Shown piece by piece: positions 7,404 to 13,228 of a stretch of 20,691 nucleotides of DNA; position 1 is the first letter of the stretch; the number at the start of each line of letters is the position of its first letter. Source of the stretch: an uncultured Oscillospiraceae bacterium (GTDB lineage Bacteria; Bacillota; Clostridia; Oscillospirales; Ruminococcaceae); NCBI GenBank assembly GCA_900555435.1, contig USLH01000021.1, positions 1 through 20,691 of the forward strand, given 5' to 3'. The translations under genes were made by a program, and so were the position numbers. The notes beneath the pieces were generated by a model. The model was not told the DNA's origin, did no database searches, and saw only the letters and a list, made by a program, of their open reading frames with translations.

Positions 7404-7444
7404 CCGGCGGATTTTTTCTTGAAAGACCCATAGGAATCCGCCGG
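7404..7444 (-). promoter_or_regulatory. leader hairpin just ahead of the GNAT ribosome site
   Basis: Ten bases (7435-7444, CCGGCGGATT on the minus strand) pair perfectly with 7404-7413 around a 21-base loop. The stem ends one base before the in-frame ATG that contains the Shine-Dalgarno sequence. It could modulate translation or stabilise the message; a role is inferred only. Confidence 0.45.
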
Positions 7445-7484
7445 GATTTGTGCTATAATAACCTCAAAGCCTTTTGCTCCGCAA
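7431..7484. promoter_or_regulatory. putative bidirectional promoter at the left end of the tandem element
   Basis: On the plus strand TGCTATAAT (7452-7459 plus preceding T) is an extended -10 with a weak -35 (TAGGAA, 7431-7436). On the minus strand the same bases offer TATTAT (7455-7460) with TTGCGG (7479-7484) 18 bases upstream, pointing toward the GNAT gene. Either or both may work; the plus-strand version could drive the tandem element and the operon at 7874. Confidence 0.4.
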
Positions 7485-7615
7485 AAGAGCAAAGCGCTGT
7501 GCGCTTTGCGGAAACCTCCGGTTTCCCTTTGAGAACATTGCAGCTCACCCGGTTTTGCCTGCGGCAAAACTGCGGCGGCTGATGCCGCCTTCTGAAGCCA
7601 TGCGGTTTCAGCGGC
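7457..7615 (+). ncRNA. candidate structured RNA, unit 1
   Basis: The unit folds as a compact four-way junction followed by three hairpins. P1 pairs 7463-7469 with 7527-7533 (CTCAAAG/CTTTGAG). Inside it, P2 is 7471-7477/7481-7487, P3 is 7489-7497/7501-7509 (9 bp, loop TGT) and P4 is 7510-7516/7520-7526; only two bases stay unpaired between helices. Then come P5 (7552-7559/7563-7570), P6 (GGCGGC/GCCGCC, 7574-7579/7584-7589) and P7 (7594-7599/7604-7609). Orientation is not certain: plus is favoured by the upstream TATAAT and by the T-run after P6 in unit 2. I do not recognise a known RNA family. Confidence 0.45.
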
Positions 7616-7623
7616 TGTGTTGT

Positions 7624-7792
7624 AATAACCTCAATGGTATTTGCCTATAGGCAAATACGTTCTGCGCTAATGCGCAGAACCGGGCGGTGACCCGCCTGCG
7701 TTGAGAACAGTGTCCCGTTCCCGGTTTTACTTCGCAAAAGCTACGGCGGCGTATGCCGCCTTTTTGAAGCCGTGCGGCTGCAGTGCCGGGAA
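7624..7792 (+). ncRNA. candidate structured RNA, unit 2
   Basis: This unit has the same architecture as unit 1 with different arm sequences. P1 pairs 7630-7636 with 7699-7705 (CTCAATG/CGTTGAG). P2 is 7637-7645/7650-7658 (a perfect 22-base palindrome with TATA at its centre), P3 is 7659-7667/7672-7680 and P4 is 7681-7687/7692-7698. All four helices abut with no unpaired base. Then P6 (7745-7750/7755-7760) is followed directly by five T residues, like a terminator, and P7 has a GTGC loop (7768-7779). TTCCCGG (7718-7724) can pair with CCGGGAA (7786-7792) to enclose the second half. Confidence 0.45.
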
Positions 7793-7873
7793 ATTGCCGC
7801 AAAAGGTATCTTCTATCAGTATAGCACATCTGTCAACCGGATCCTACGGTTGCCTTGAAAAGTCGGGGTGTTT

Positions 7874-8698
7874 ATGAAACATTTGGTAGATCTTCACGTC
7901 CATACCGGCCACAGCTTTGACAGCGAGGAGCGGATCGAAAATCACTGCAGACGGGCGTCGGAGCTGGGGCTTGCGGCCTTTGCCGTCACCGATCACTGCG
8001 ATGTGAATATGCAGCCGCTTTCCGAAGCGGTAAAAAACATCCGTGCGTCCGGAGCAGACGTTTTCCGGATGCGGGAGGAAGGGTTCCCGGGCGTCCTTGC
8101 CGGCGTGGAGCTGGGGGAGCCTCTGGAGGATCTTCCCTATGCGGAGGAGATTCTGGGGCTTCTTCCTTACGATGTGGTGTTAGGCTCCATCCACAACATT
8201 CCGGGAAAAGAGGATTTCTATTTTCTCGACTGCAGCAAAGGGGACATGAACGCTCTTTTAAAGCCCTATTTTGAGGAGCTGATCCGACTGGCGCAGTGGG
8301 GGAAATGCGACGTCATCACCCACATCACCTACCCCTTGCGCTACATTGAGGGGAAGTACCACCGGAAAGTGGAGCTTTCCCTCTATGACGACCTGATCGA
8401 CGAGCTGTTTCGGACGATCATCGAAAAAGATCTGGTGCTGGAGGTCAATTCCAGCGGCCTGCGGCAGGAGATCGGCCGTCCTCTGCCGGACGAGCCCTAC
8501 CTGCGGCGGTATTACGACTTAGGCGGGCGGAAGCTGAGCTTCGGCTCCGACGCCCACCGGGCGGAGGATCTGGGAAAAGGCATCCCCGAATGCCGGCAGA
8601 TGGCAAAGCGTATCGGCTTTACCGAAACGGTCACCTTCCGGAACCGGAAGCCGATCGTTCTCTCGCTGGAGGACGAGGAAACAGGGAAAAAGGGTTGA
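7874..8698 (+). CDS. PHP-domain phosphatase, HisJ/HisK histidinol-phosphatase family
   Basis: The product is a 274-residue metal-dependent phosphoesterase of the PHP superfamily; family members dephosphorylate L-histidinol phosphate in histidine synthesis. Metal ligands are visible in order: DLHVHTGHS (H8, H10), TDHCD (D40, H41), GVEL (E79), GSIHN (H107), THITYP (H150) and the final SDAH near residue 225. Length fits HisJ-type enzymes (about 265-275). The ATG at 7874 is preferred; a GTG two codons earlier is possible. The ribosome site is weak (GGGG). A small hairpin (7834-7839 with 7847-7852, CAACCG/CGGTTG) lies just upstream. No other his gene is nearby, so the substrate is uncertain. It heads a four-gene run. 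Confidence 0.88.
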   Translation: MKHLVDLHVHTGHSFDSEERIENHCRRASELGLAAFAVTDHCDVNMQPLSEAVKNIRASGADVFRMREEGFPGVLAGVELGEPLEDLPYAEEILGLLPYDVVLGSIHNIPGKEDFYFLDCSKGDMNALLKPYFEELIRLAQWGKCDVITHITYPLRYIEGKYHRKVELSLYDDLIDELFRTIIEKDLVLEVNSSGLRQEIGRPLPDEPYLRRYYDLGGRKLSFGSDAHRAEDLGKGIPECRQMAKRIGFTETVTFRNRKPIVLSLEDEETGKKG

Positions 8699-8719
8699 TT
8701 CCAATTAAGGAGAATCTTT

Positions 8720-9331
8720 ATGGGTTACAAGGAAACGCTGGAGCGGATGCACTCCGGTAAGGTCTTTTATTTTGAGGGTGAGGAGCTGATGGCGCAGCAG
8801 GCTGCCTGTCTGGACACCCTTTACGATTTCAACCATACCCGCCCCTCTGAGGGGGGAAAACGGGCGGAGCTGATGAAAAAGGTGCTGGCCGAGGCAGGGG
8901 AGGGCTGCTACATCGAGCCGCCCCTTCACGCCAACTGGGGCATCCACACCCATTTCGGGGATCACGTTTACGCTAATTTCGGCTTGACGCTGGTAGACGA
9001 CACGGATATTTATGTGGGAAGCTACGTCATGATGGGTCCCAATGTGGTGCTGGCCACCGCCGGGCACCCGGTCTGCCCGGAGCTGCGGCGGAAGCAGGCC
9101 CAGTTCAACCTCCCCGTCCATATTGGGGAAAACGTCTGGCTGGGAGCCGGGGTCATCGTCCTTCCCGGCGTCACCATCGGTGAAAATTCCGTCATCGGAG
9201 CCGGAAGCGTCGTGACCAAGGACATCCCCGCCAACGTGGTGGCGGTAGGAAACCCCTGCCGGGTCCTGCGGGAGATCACCGACCGGGACCGGGAATACTA
9301 TTATAAAAACCGGAAGATCGACATCGACTGA
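8720..9331 (+). CDS. maltose/galactoside O-acetyltransferase family protein
   Basis: The product is a 203-residue left-handed beta-helix acyltransferase that moves acetyl from acetyl-CoA to the 6-hydroxyl of a sugar. The Mac N-terminal domain (about 4-60) contains the YDFNHTRP segment. The LacA/Maa core follows, with HANWGIHTHFG near 70-80, the catalytic His in TAGHPVCPELR (H116), and hexapeptide repeats ending in NVWLGAGVIVLPGVTIG and VIGAGSVVTKDIP. Length is normal. AAGGAG lies eight to nine bases before the ATG, and the gap to the previous gene is 21 bases. Maa and LacA enzymes cannot be told apart safely by sequence. The physiological role is thought to be detoxifying non-metabolised sugars. 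Confidence 0.93.
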   Translation: MGYKETLERMHSGKVFYFEGEELMAQQAACLDTLYDFNHTRPSEGGKRAELMKKVLAEAGEGCYIEPPLHANWGIHTHFGDHVYANFGLTLVDDTDIYVGSYVMMGPNVVLATAGHPVCPELRRKQAQFNLPVHIGENVWLGAGVIVLPGVTIGENSVIGAGSVVTKDIPANVVAVGNPCRVLREITDRDREYYYKNRKIDID

Positions 9332-9351
9332 ACAGAAAGGAAGTTTTCTTT

Positions 9352-10233
9352 ATGGCAACATTGACCCGTGCTCTTTCGGCGGACGGATCGGTCATGGCTA
9401 TGGCCATTGATTCCACCGACATCGTCACCCGTATCGAAGAGATCCATCACACCTCTGCCGTTATGACGGCGGCCACCGGGCGGCTGGCTACGGCGGCTTC
9501 CATGATGGGGCTGCTCTTGAAAGGGGAGGGGGATTCCCTGACTCTGCGGCTGGACGGCGGCGGCCCTGCCGGCACCATCATCGCCGTTTCCGACAGCGAG
9601 GGCTGCGTCAAAGCCTACGCCCAGAACCCGGTGGTGGAGCTGCCTTTGAATGACAAGGGCAAGCTGGACGTTTCCGGAGCCGTGGGCAAAAGCGGTTATC
9701 TGAGCGTCATCAAGGATCTGGGCCTGAAAGAGCCCTACAGCGGCCAGACCCCCATCGTCTCCGGCGAGATCGCCGAGGACATCACCAATTACTATGCCAC
9801 CAGCGAGCAGACTCCCACCGTCTGCGCCTTAGGCGTGCTGGTGAACCCCGACCTGACTGTCCGGGCGGCCGGCGGATTTCTGATCCAGCTCCTGCCCTTT
9901 GCCGGCCCGGAGGTGATCGACGCCATTGAGCGGAATATCAAGGACATTGAGCCTGCCTCCGCCATGATCGACGAAGGCATGACGCCGGAGGAGATCTGCA
10001 ACCGGCTTTTAGAGGGGCTTTTCCCCCATATCACCGAGACCTGCCATCCCACCTATCGCTGTGACTGCAGCCGGGAGCGGGTAGAGCGCGCCGTGGTGAG
10101 CCTCGGCCGCCAGCAGCTGCAGCAGCTCATTGACGAGGATCACGGCACCGAGGTGTGCTGCCACTTCTGCGGCAAAAAGTACGTCTTCAGCGAAGAAGCG
10201 CTCCGGAGCATTCTGGAGCGTGCCACTCATTGA
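9352..10233 (+). CDS. hslO: Hsp33 redox-regulated chaperone
   Basis: Hsp33 is a cytosolic holdase that binds unfolding proteins when its zinc-binding cysteines are oxidised. The N-terminal substrate-binding domain starts with LTRALSADGSVMAMAIDST, and the GPAGTIIAVSD stretch is near 72-81. The flexible linker leads to the C-terminal redox switch, whose CxC (C237, C239) and CxxC (C270, C273) coordinate zinc; an extra Cys at 269 sits beside the second motif. At 293 residues it is of standard length. AAAGGAAG precedes the ATG and the gap to the acetyltransferase gene is 20 bases, so it is probably co-transcribed. No heat-shock operator was seen near it. Confidence 0.97.
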   Translation: MATLTRALSADGSVMAMAIDSTDIVTRIEEIHHTSAVMTAATGRLATAASMMGLLLKGEGDSLTLRLDGGGPAGTIIAVSDSEGCVKAYAQNPVVELPLNDKGKLDVSGAVGKSGYLSVIKDLGLKEPYSGQTPIVSGEIAEDITNYYATSEQTPTVCALGVLVNPDLTVRAAGGFLIQLLPFAGPEVIDAIERNIKDIEPASAMIDEGMTPEEICNRLLEGLFPHITETCHPTYRCDCSRERVERAVVSLGRQQLQQLIDEDHGTEVCCHFCGKKYVFSEEALRSILERATH

Positions 10234-10250
10234 CAGCGAAAGGCGGATCT

Positions 10251-11021
10251 ATGCGAGTAATGATGATCGGAGATGTGGTCAGCCAGCCGGGCTGCGACTT
10301 TCTCCGGAAGACCCTTCCCGCCTTCAAGCGGGAACAGAAGATCGACGCCGTGGTCTGCAACGGCGAAAATTCCGCTGTAGGAAACGGCATCCTGCCCCAT
10401 TCGGCGGACTTTCTCTTTGACAGCGGCGTGGACGTGATCACCGGCGGGAACCACAGCCTCCGCCGCCGGGAGATCCAGGACTATCTGGACGATCACCCGA
10501 ACCTCCTCCGCCCTGCCAACTACCCCGACGGCTGCTGCGGGAACGGCTGGTACAAGCTGGATCTGGGAAGCGCCACCCTTCTGGTGATCAGCGTCTTAGG
10601 GCAGGTGTATCTGGAGCCCATTGGCAGCCCGTTTGCCTGCTGCGACCGGATCTTAAAGGAGGTCTCCGCCGATTTTACCGTGGTAGACTTCCACGCTGAA
10701 GCCACCGGGGAAAAGATGGCATTAGGCTATTATCTGGACGGCCGGGTCTCAGCCGTAGCGGGAACCCACACCCATGTCCAGACCGCCGATGAAACGATCC
10801 TCCCGGAAGGGACAGGGTACATTTCCGACCTGGGAATGACCGGACCCATCCGCTCCATTCTGGGGGTCAATCCGGAGAACATCGTCCGCCGGATGACCAC
10901 TTATCTCCCCACCCGGTTCGAGGTTCCCAACAACACCCCCTGCAAAATGGAGGGAGTCATTCTGGATCTGGATCGCAAAACCGGAAAATGTGTGAAAATC
11001 TCCCGATTTCAATTGTCATAA
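10251..11021 (+). CDS. ymdB: YmdB-type metallophosphoesterase (TIGR00282)
   Basis: The product is a 256-residue binuclear metal phosphodiesterase; in Bacillus subtilis YmdB acts on 2',3'-cyclic nucleotides and influences biofilm and motility decisions. Metal-site residues are visible: D8 in MIGDVV, N37-G-E-N40, N67-H68 in GGNHS, H148 in DFHAE, and H173/H175 in GTHTHVQTAD. All positions fit the family. One departure is GNHSLRRRE where GNHTWDxxE is usual. The start at 10251 lies 17 bases after hslO with AAAGGCGG upstream; a longer frame upstream only overlaps hslO. spoVS follows, as it does in B. subtilis, where rny-ymdB-spoVS are adjacent; rny is not between hslO and ymdB here. Confidence 0.93.
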   Translation: MRVMMIGDVVSQPGCDFLRKTLPAFKREQKIDAVVCNGENSAVGNGILPHSADFLFDSGVDVITGGNHSLRRREIQDYLDDHPNLLRPANYPDGCCGNGWYKLDLGSATLLVISVLGQVYLEPIGSPFACCDRILKEVSADFTVVDFHAEATGEKMALGYYLDGRVSAVAGTHTHVQTADETILPEGTGYISDLGMTGPIRSILGVNPENIVRRMTTYLPTRFEVPNNTPCKMEGVILDLDRKTGKCVKISRFQLS

Positions 11022-11044
11022 TCTATAATTTTAGTAAAAATCTC

Positions 11045-11073
11045 TTGAATTTTTTGGTTGATTGTTTTATAAT
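11045..11073 (+). promoter_or_regulatory. sigma-A promoter for spoVS
   Basis: TTGAAT (11045-11050) and a perfect TATAAT (11068-11073) are exactly 17 bases apart in an AT-rich spacer. A small hairpin (AGGCC/GGCCT) lies in the leader before the GGAGGG ribosome site. In Bacillus spoVS is controlled by sigma-H; I see no clear sigma-H element here. Confidence 0.8.
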
Positions 11074-11123
11074 TGAAGCAAGGCCATTGGCCTGCCTGAC
11101 AAACGATTCGGAGGGATTTTGAA

Positions 11124-11384
11124 ATGGACGTGCTCAAAGTTTCAGCAAAATCGATACCCAATTCCGTTGCCGGCGCCATTGCAGGCGTGATCCGGGAGAA
11201 GGGCGCCGTGGAGATCCAGGCCATCGGCGCAGGCGCCGCAAATCAGGCCATCAAATCCATCGCCATCGCCCGGGGCTATTTAGCGCCGGCAGGGGTGGAT
11301 CTGATCTGCAAGCCTGCTTTCGCCAATGTGGAGATCAACGGCGAAGAGCGGACGGCCATCAAGCTCATCGTTGAACCGCGCTGA
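11124..11384 (+). CDS. spoVS: stage V sporulation protein S
   Basis: SpoVS is an 86-residue Alba-like, probably nucleic-acid-binding protein needed for normal spore formation and septation timing in Bacillus. The highly conserved sequence is intact: it opens MDVLKVSAKSIPNSVAGAIA, carries EIQAIGAGAANQAIKSIAIARG in the middle, and ends with ERTAIKLIVEPR. GGAGGG lies about nine bases before the ATG. The gene stands alone between its own promoter and a strong terminator, directly after ymdB. Its presence is evidence for, not proof of, a sporulating host, since some non-sporulating Clostridia and other phyla also keep it. Confidence 0.97.
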   Translation: MDVLKVSAKSIPNSVAGAIAGVIREKGAVEIQAIGAGAANQAIKSIAIARGYLAPAGVDLICKPAFANVEINGEERTAIKLIVEPR

Positions 11385-11398
11385 ATGATGCATCCGGC

Positions 11399-11429
11399 GG
11401 CGCAGGCGGTTTCCGTCTGCGCCGTTTTT
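11399..11429 (+). terminator. terminator after spoVS
   Basis: An 11-bp stem (11399-11409 with 11413-11423, one wobble) with loop TTT is followed by G and five T residues, 15 bases after the spoVS stop. Confidence 0.92.
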
Positions 11430-11432
11430 ATG

Positions 11433-11468
11433 AAAGCAAAAGCCGCCCGCTTTTTTAAGCAGGCGGCT
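11433..11468 (-). terminator. terminator after the SGNH hydrolase
   Basis: Read leftward, AGCCGCCTGCTT pairs with AAGCGGGCGGCT (12 positions, one wobble) around AAAA, then TTTGCTTTC follows. It starts five bases after the SGNH hydrolase stop and sits back to back with the spoVS terminator. Confidence 0.8.
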
Positions 11469-11473
11469 CAATT

Positions 11474-12031
11474 TCAAAGGGAGTCTGCGGCGTTTTTAAT
11501 GCGGCGGGCGACAGCTTCGGCGCAAAGGTCGATGCCCTCGGCAGAAAGGTGAAGCCTGTCTTCGCAGATGTACCGGCCGATGTCCGGGGAAACCAGCCCA
11601 TACAGATCGTTTATTTCGACCCCTTCCGCTTTCAGTGCGGGAACGATGGCCTCGTTGAATTTCCGGATCACTTCGTTCCGATTGTAGGGGTTCCCGGGAG
11701 CTGCCGGGGTGGTGGTCGCAAAGATCACCTTTTTCCCATACTGCTTGAGGAGCCTTGCTATGCGCACCATCGTCTCCACATACATCGGCAGGGGAGTAAA
11801 AGAGCCGTCTCCGAACAGCTCGCAAAGATCCCAGTGCCCGTTGTTCCAGTGGATTACGTCGGCGCCTTCGATCTGCTTCCGGAAGTCAAACAGCATCCGT
11901 AGGGTATACTGAGCGAAACGCCCGTTGTCCTCGGGCTGCCAGACCTCGTAGCCGTCCCCCAGCAGCTCCGGCACCTTTGTTCCATAGCCGATCAGGCGGA
12001 TGGAATCCCCTAGAAGAACCACACGCTTCAT
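11474..12031 (-). CDS. SGNH/GDSL-family hydrolase
   Basis: The product is a 185-residue serine esterase/lipase-like enzyme with the SGNH fold. Block I is VVLLGDSIR with the nucleophile S10. The block III Asn is in HWNNGHWD (about residues 61-68). Block V supplies the Asp-His pair in EDRLHLSAEG near residue 160. The oxyanion Gly of block II is less clear (DNGRFAQ). No signal peptide is visible, so the protein is probably cytosolic. Substrate is unknown; the group includes acyl-esterases and carbohydrate deacetylases. GGAGG lies eight bases before the ATG. It has its own promoter (12057-12085) and terminator and diverges from the alpha/beta hydrolase gene across an 89-base gap. Confidence 0.9.
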   Translation of the reverse strand: MKRVVLLGDSIRLIGYGTKVPELLGDGYEVWQPEDNGRFAQYTLRMLFDFRKQIEGADVIHWNNGHWDLCELFGDGSFTPLPMYVETMVRIARLLKQYGKKVIFATTTPAAPGNPYNRNEVIRKFNEAIVPALKAEGVEINDLYGLVSPDIGRYICEDRLHLSAEGIDLCAEAVARRIKNAADSL

Positions 12032-12056
12032 AACAATTACCTCCAGTTTTTATCCC

Positions 12057-12085
12057 AGTATAGCACGGAACTTTTCAGAAAACAA
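12057..12085 (-). promoter_or_regulatory. promoter for the SGNH hydrolase
   Basis: On the minus strand TGCTATACT, an extended -10 (TATACT at 12057-12062), follows TTGTTT (12080-12085) by 17 bases. A plus-strand TAGAAT near 12091, with a weak upstream TTTTCA, may serve the divergent hydrolase gene and would overlap this site. Confidence 0.65.
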
Positions 12086-12120
12086 TCACTTTTAGAATGA
12101 AAAAAGAAAGGGAAATTAAG

Positions 12121-13062
12121 ATGTTTCAGAAAACGACTGAGACTTTTTTGAGCAGCGATGGAAAAACCGCTTCCGCCTGCTATTTTTACACTCCTGTTGA
12201 ACGGGAGCCGGTCGGCATCGTCCAGATCTCCCATGGAATGTGCGAATATCTGGAGCGGTACGAGGAGCTTGCGGAGGAGCTTTGCCGCCGGGGCTTTGTG
12301 GTCTGCGGAAACGACCATTTAGGCCACGGGAACACGGCTCCCAGCGAAGCGGAGCTGGGATATTTCGCCGAGAAAGACGGCGGAAACTTGCTGGTGGAGG
12401 ATCTGGAAAAGGTCACGAAGCTGGCAAAATCCCGGTATCCGGGGCTGCCGTACTTTTTATTCGGTCACAGCATGGGATCCTTTGTCGCCCGGATGTACCT
12501 GTCCCGCTATGCTTCGGAGCTGGCCGGGGCGGTGATCTGCGGCACTACCGGCGGTAACCCCATGGCAGGCATGGGGGCCTTCCTCGCCGGGCTCACCGCC
12601 AAGGTGAAGGGGGAGAAGTACCGCAGCCCCCTGCTGACAAAAATGGCCTTCGGCGCCTATAACAAGCGCTTTACCGAGCCGAAAAGCGCCAACGCCTGGC
12701 TTAGCCGGGATGCGGAGCGGGTGGCAAAATACGACAAAGACCCCTTCTGCACCTTTACTTTCACTGCCTCCGCCTACCGAGAGCTGTTCACGCTGGTAAA
12801 ACGGGTGTCCGCTTCCGACTGGGCGAAGTCCGTCCCTCAGGATCTGCCGATTTTTCTGATCGCCGGCGAGGACGATCCCGTAGGCGATTACGGCAAGGGT
12901 GTCCGCAAGGTGGGCACACGGCTTCTGAAAGCCGGAGCGCAGGATCTGTCCTGTCATCTCTATCCCAAGGGGCGGCATGAGGTGTTAAACGAGCTGAACC
13001 GGGCGGCAGTAACGGAAGACGTTTGTCGCTGGTTGGAGGATAAATTAAAAACTGTGCGCTAA
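12121..13062 (+). CDS. alpha/beta hydrolase, monoacylglycerol-lipase-like (Hydrolase_4)
   Basis: The product is a 313-residue serine hydrolase of the Hydrolase_4/S33 group, which covers monoacylglycerol lipases and lysophospholipases. An HGMCEYLERY oxyanion segment lies near residue 38, followed by GNDHLGHG. The nucleophile elbow is GHSMGS (S117). The acid is probably in AGEDDPVGDYG near 255, and the catalytic His is in KGRHEVLNE near 287. The start MFQKTTE is chosen because AAAGGG lies within 15 bases upstream; an ATG 24 bases earlier would put the ribosome site inside the gene. No signal peptide is visible, so it is likely cytosolic. It probably cleaves an acyl ester of a lipid, but the exact substrate is unknown. 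It is monocistronic. Confidence 0.9.
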   Translation: MFQKTTETFLSSDGKTASACYFYTPVEREPVGIVQISHGMCEYLERYEELAEELCRRGFVVCGNDHLGHGNTAPSEAELGYFAEKDGGNLLVEDLEKVTKLAKSRYPGLPYFLFGHSMGSFVARMYLSRYASELAGAVICGTTGGNPMAGMGAFLAGLTAKVKGEKYRSPLLTKMAFGAYNKRFTEPKSANAWLSRDAERVAKYDKDPFCTFTFTASAYRELFTLVKRVSASDWAKSVPQDLPIFLIAGEDDPVGDYGKGVRKVGTRLLKAGAQDLSCHLYPKGRHEVLNELNRAAVTEDVCRWLEDKLKTVR

Positions 13063-13105
13063 TTAAAAACACCTATTTTTTGCTAGTGGACAGAATGACC
13101 GAAAA

Positions 13106-13140
13106 GCCTGAGAGAAACCGTCACTTTCTCGGCAGTTTCG
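13106..13140 (+). terminator. possible weak terminator after the alpha/beta hydrolase
   Basis: GAGAAA (13112-13117) pairs with TTTCTC (13125-13130), extended by GCC/GGC across a three-base bulge, and is followed only by AGTTTCG. The T-run is poor. It could instead be a protein-binding dyad just upstream of the glyA promoter. Confidence 0.3.
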
Positions 13141-13144
13141 TGCC

Positions 13145-13173
13145 TTGCGGAAAGGGGAAAAATCCTGTATACT
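13145..13173 (+). promoter_or_regulatory. sigma-A promoter for glyA
   Basis: TTGCGG (13145-13150) and TATACT (13168-13173) are separated by 17 bases, with the predicted start about 48 bases ahead of the glyA ATG. I found no riboswitch in the short leader. Confidence 0.7.
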
Positions 13174-13228
13174 AAGAATTAGTTCCCTTTTGCCTTAAAT
13201 CGGACGGAAACGGAAAGGAATGGATCGT

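Larger units (their letters stand above)
7449..7828. repeat. tandem hairpin-rich intergenic element with 9-bp inverted ends
   Basis: This 380-base block lies between the leftward GNAT gene and the rightward PHP gene. It consists of two diverged copies of one unit (spacing about 167-171 bases) and is bounded by TGTGCTATA (7449-7457) and its exact inverse TATAGCACA (7820-7828). I see no target-site duplication. No open frame in it looks like a real protein. The copies share short blocks (AATAACCTCAA, TTGAGAACA, CCGGTTTT, GGCGGC-N4-GCCGCC, GAAGCC) separated by hairpins of different sequence. The ends also resemble extended -10 promoter elements facing each other, which could by itself explain the inverted match. 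Confidence 0.65.

Noticed and set aside
7449..7828. CRISPR array or insertion sequence as an explanation of the tandem element
   Set aside because: There are only two units of about 170 bases with diverged interiors and no direct repeats of CRISPR type, no cas gene, no transposase and no target-site duplication.
7608..7829. 73-codon leftward frame across unit 2 of the tandem element
   Set aside because: It reads through the palindromic arms, has no ribosome site, and is Arg-rich, low-complexity and unlike any family; better explained as non-coding.
13063..13228. Possible glycine, THF or SAH riboswitch before glyA
   Set aside because: None of the conserved cores of those classes is present, and the promoter lies too close to the gene (about 48 bases of leader) for such a structure.
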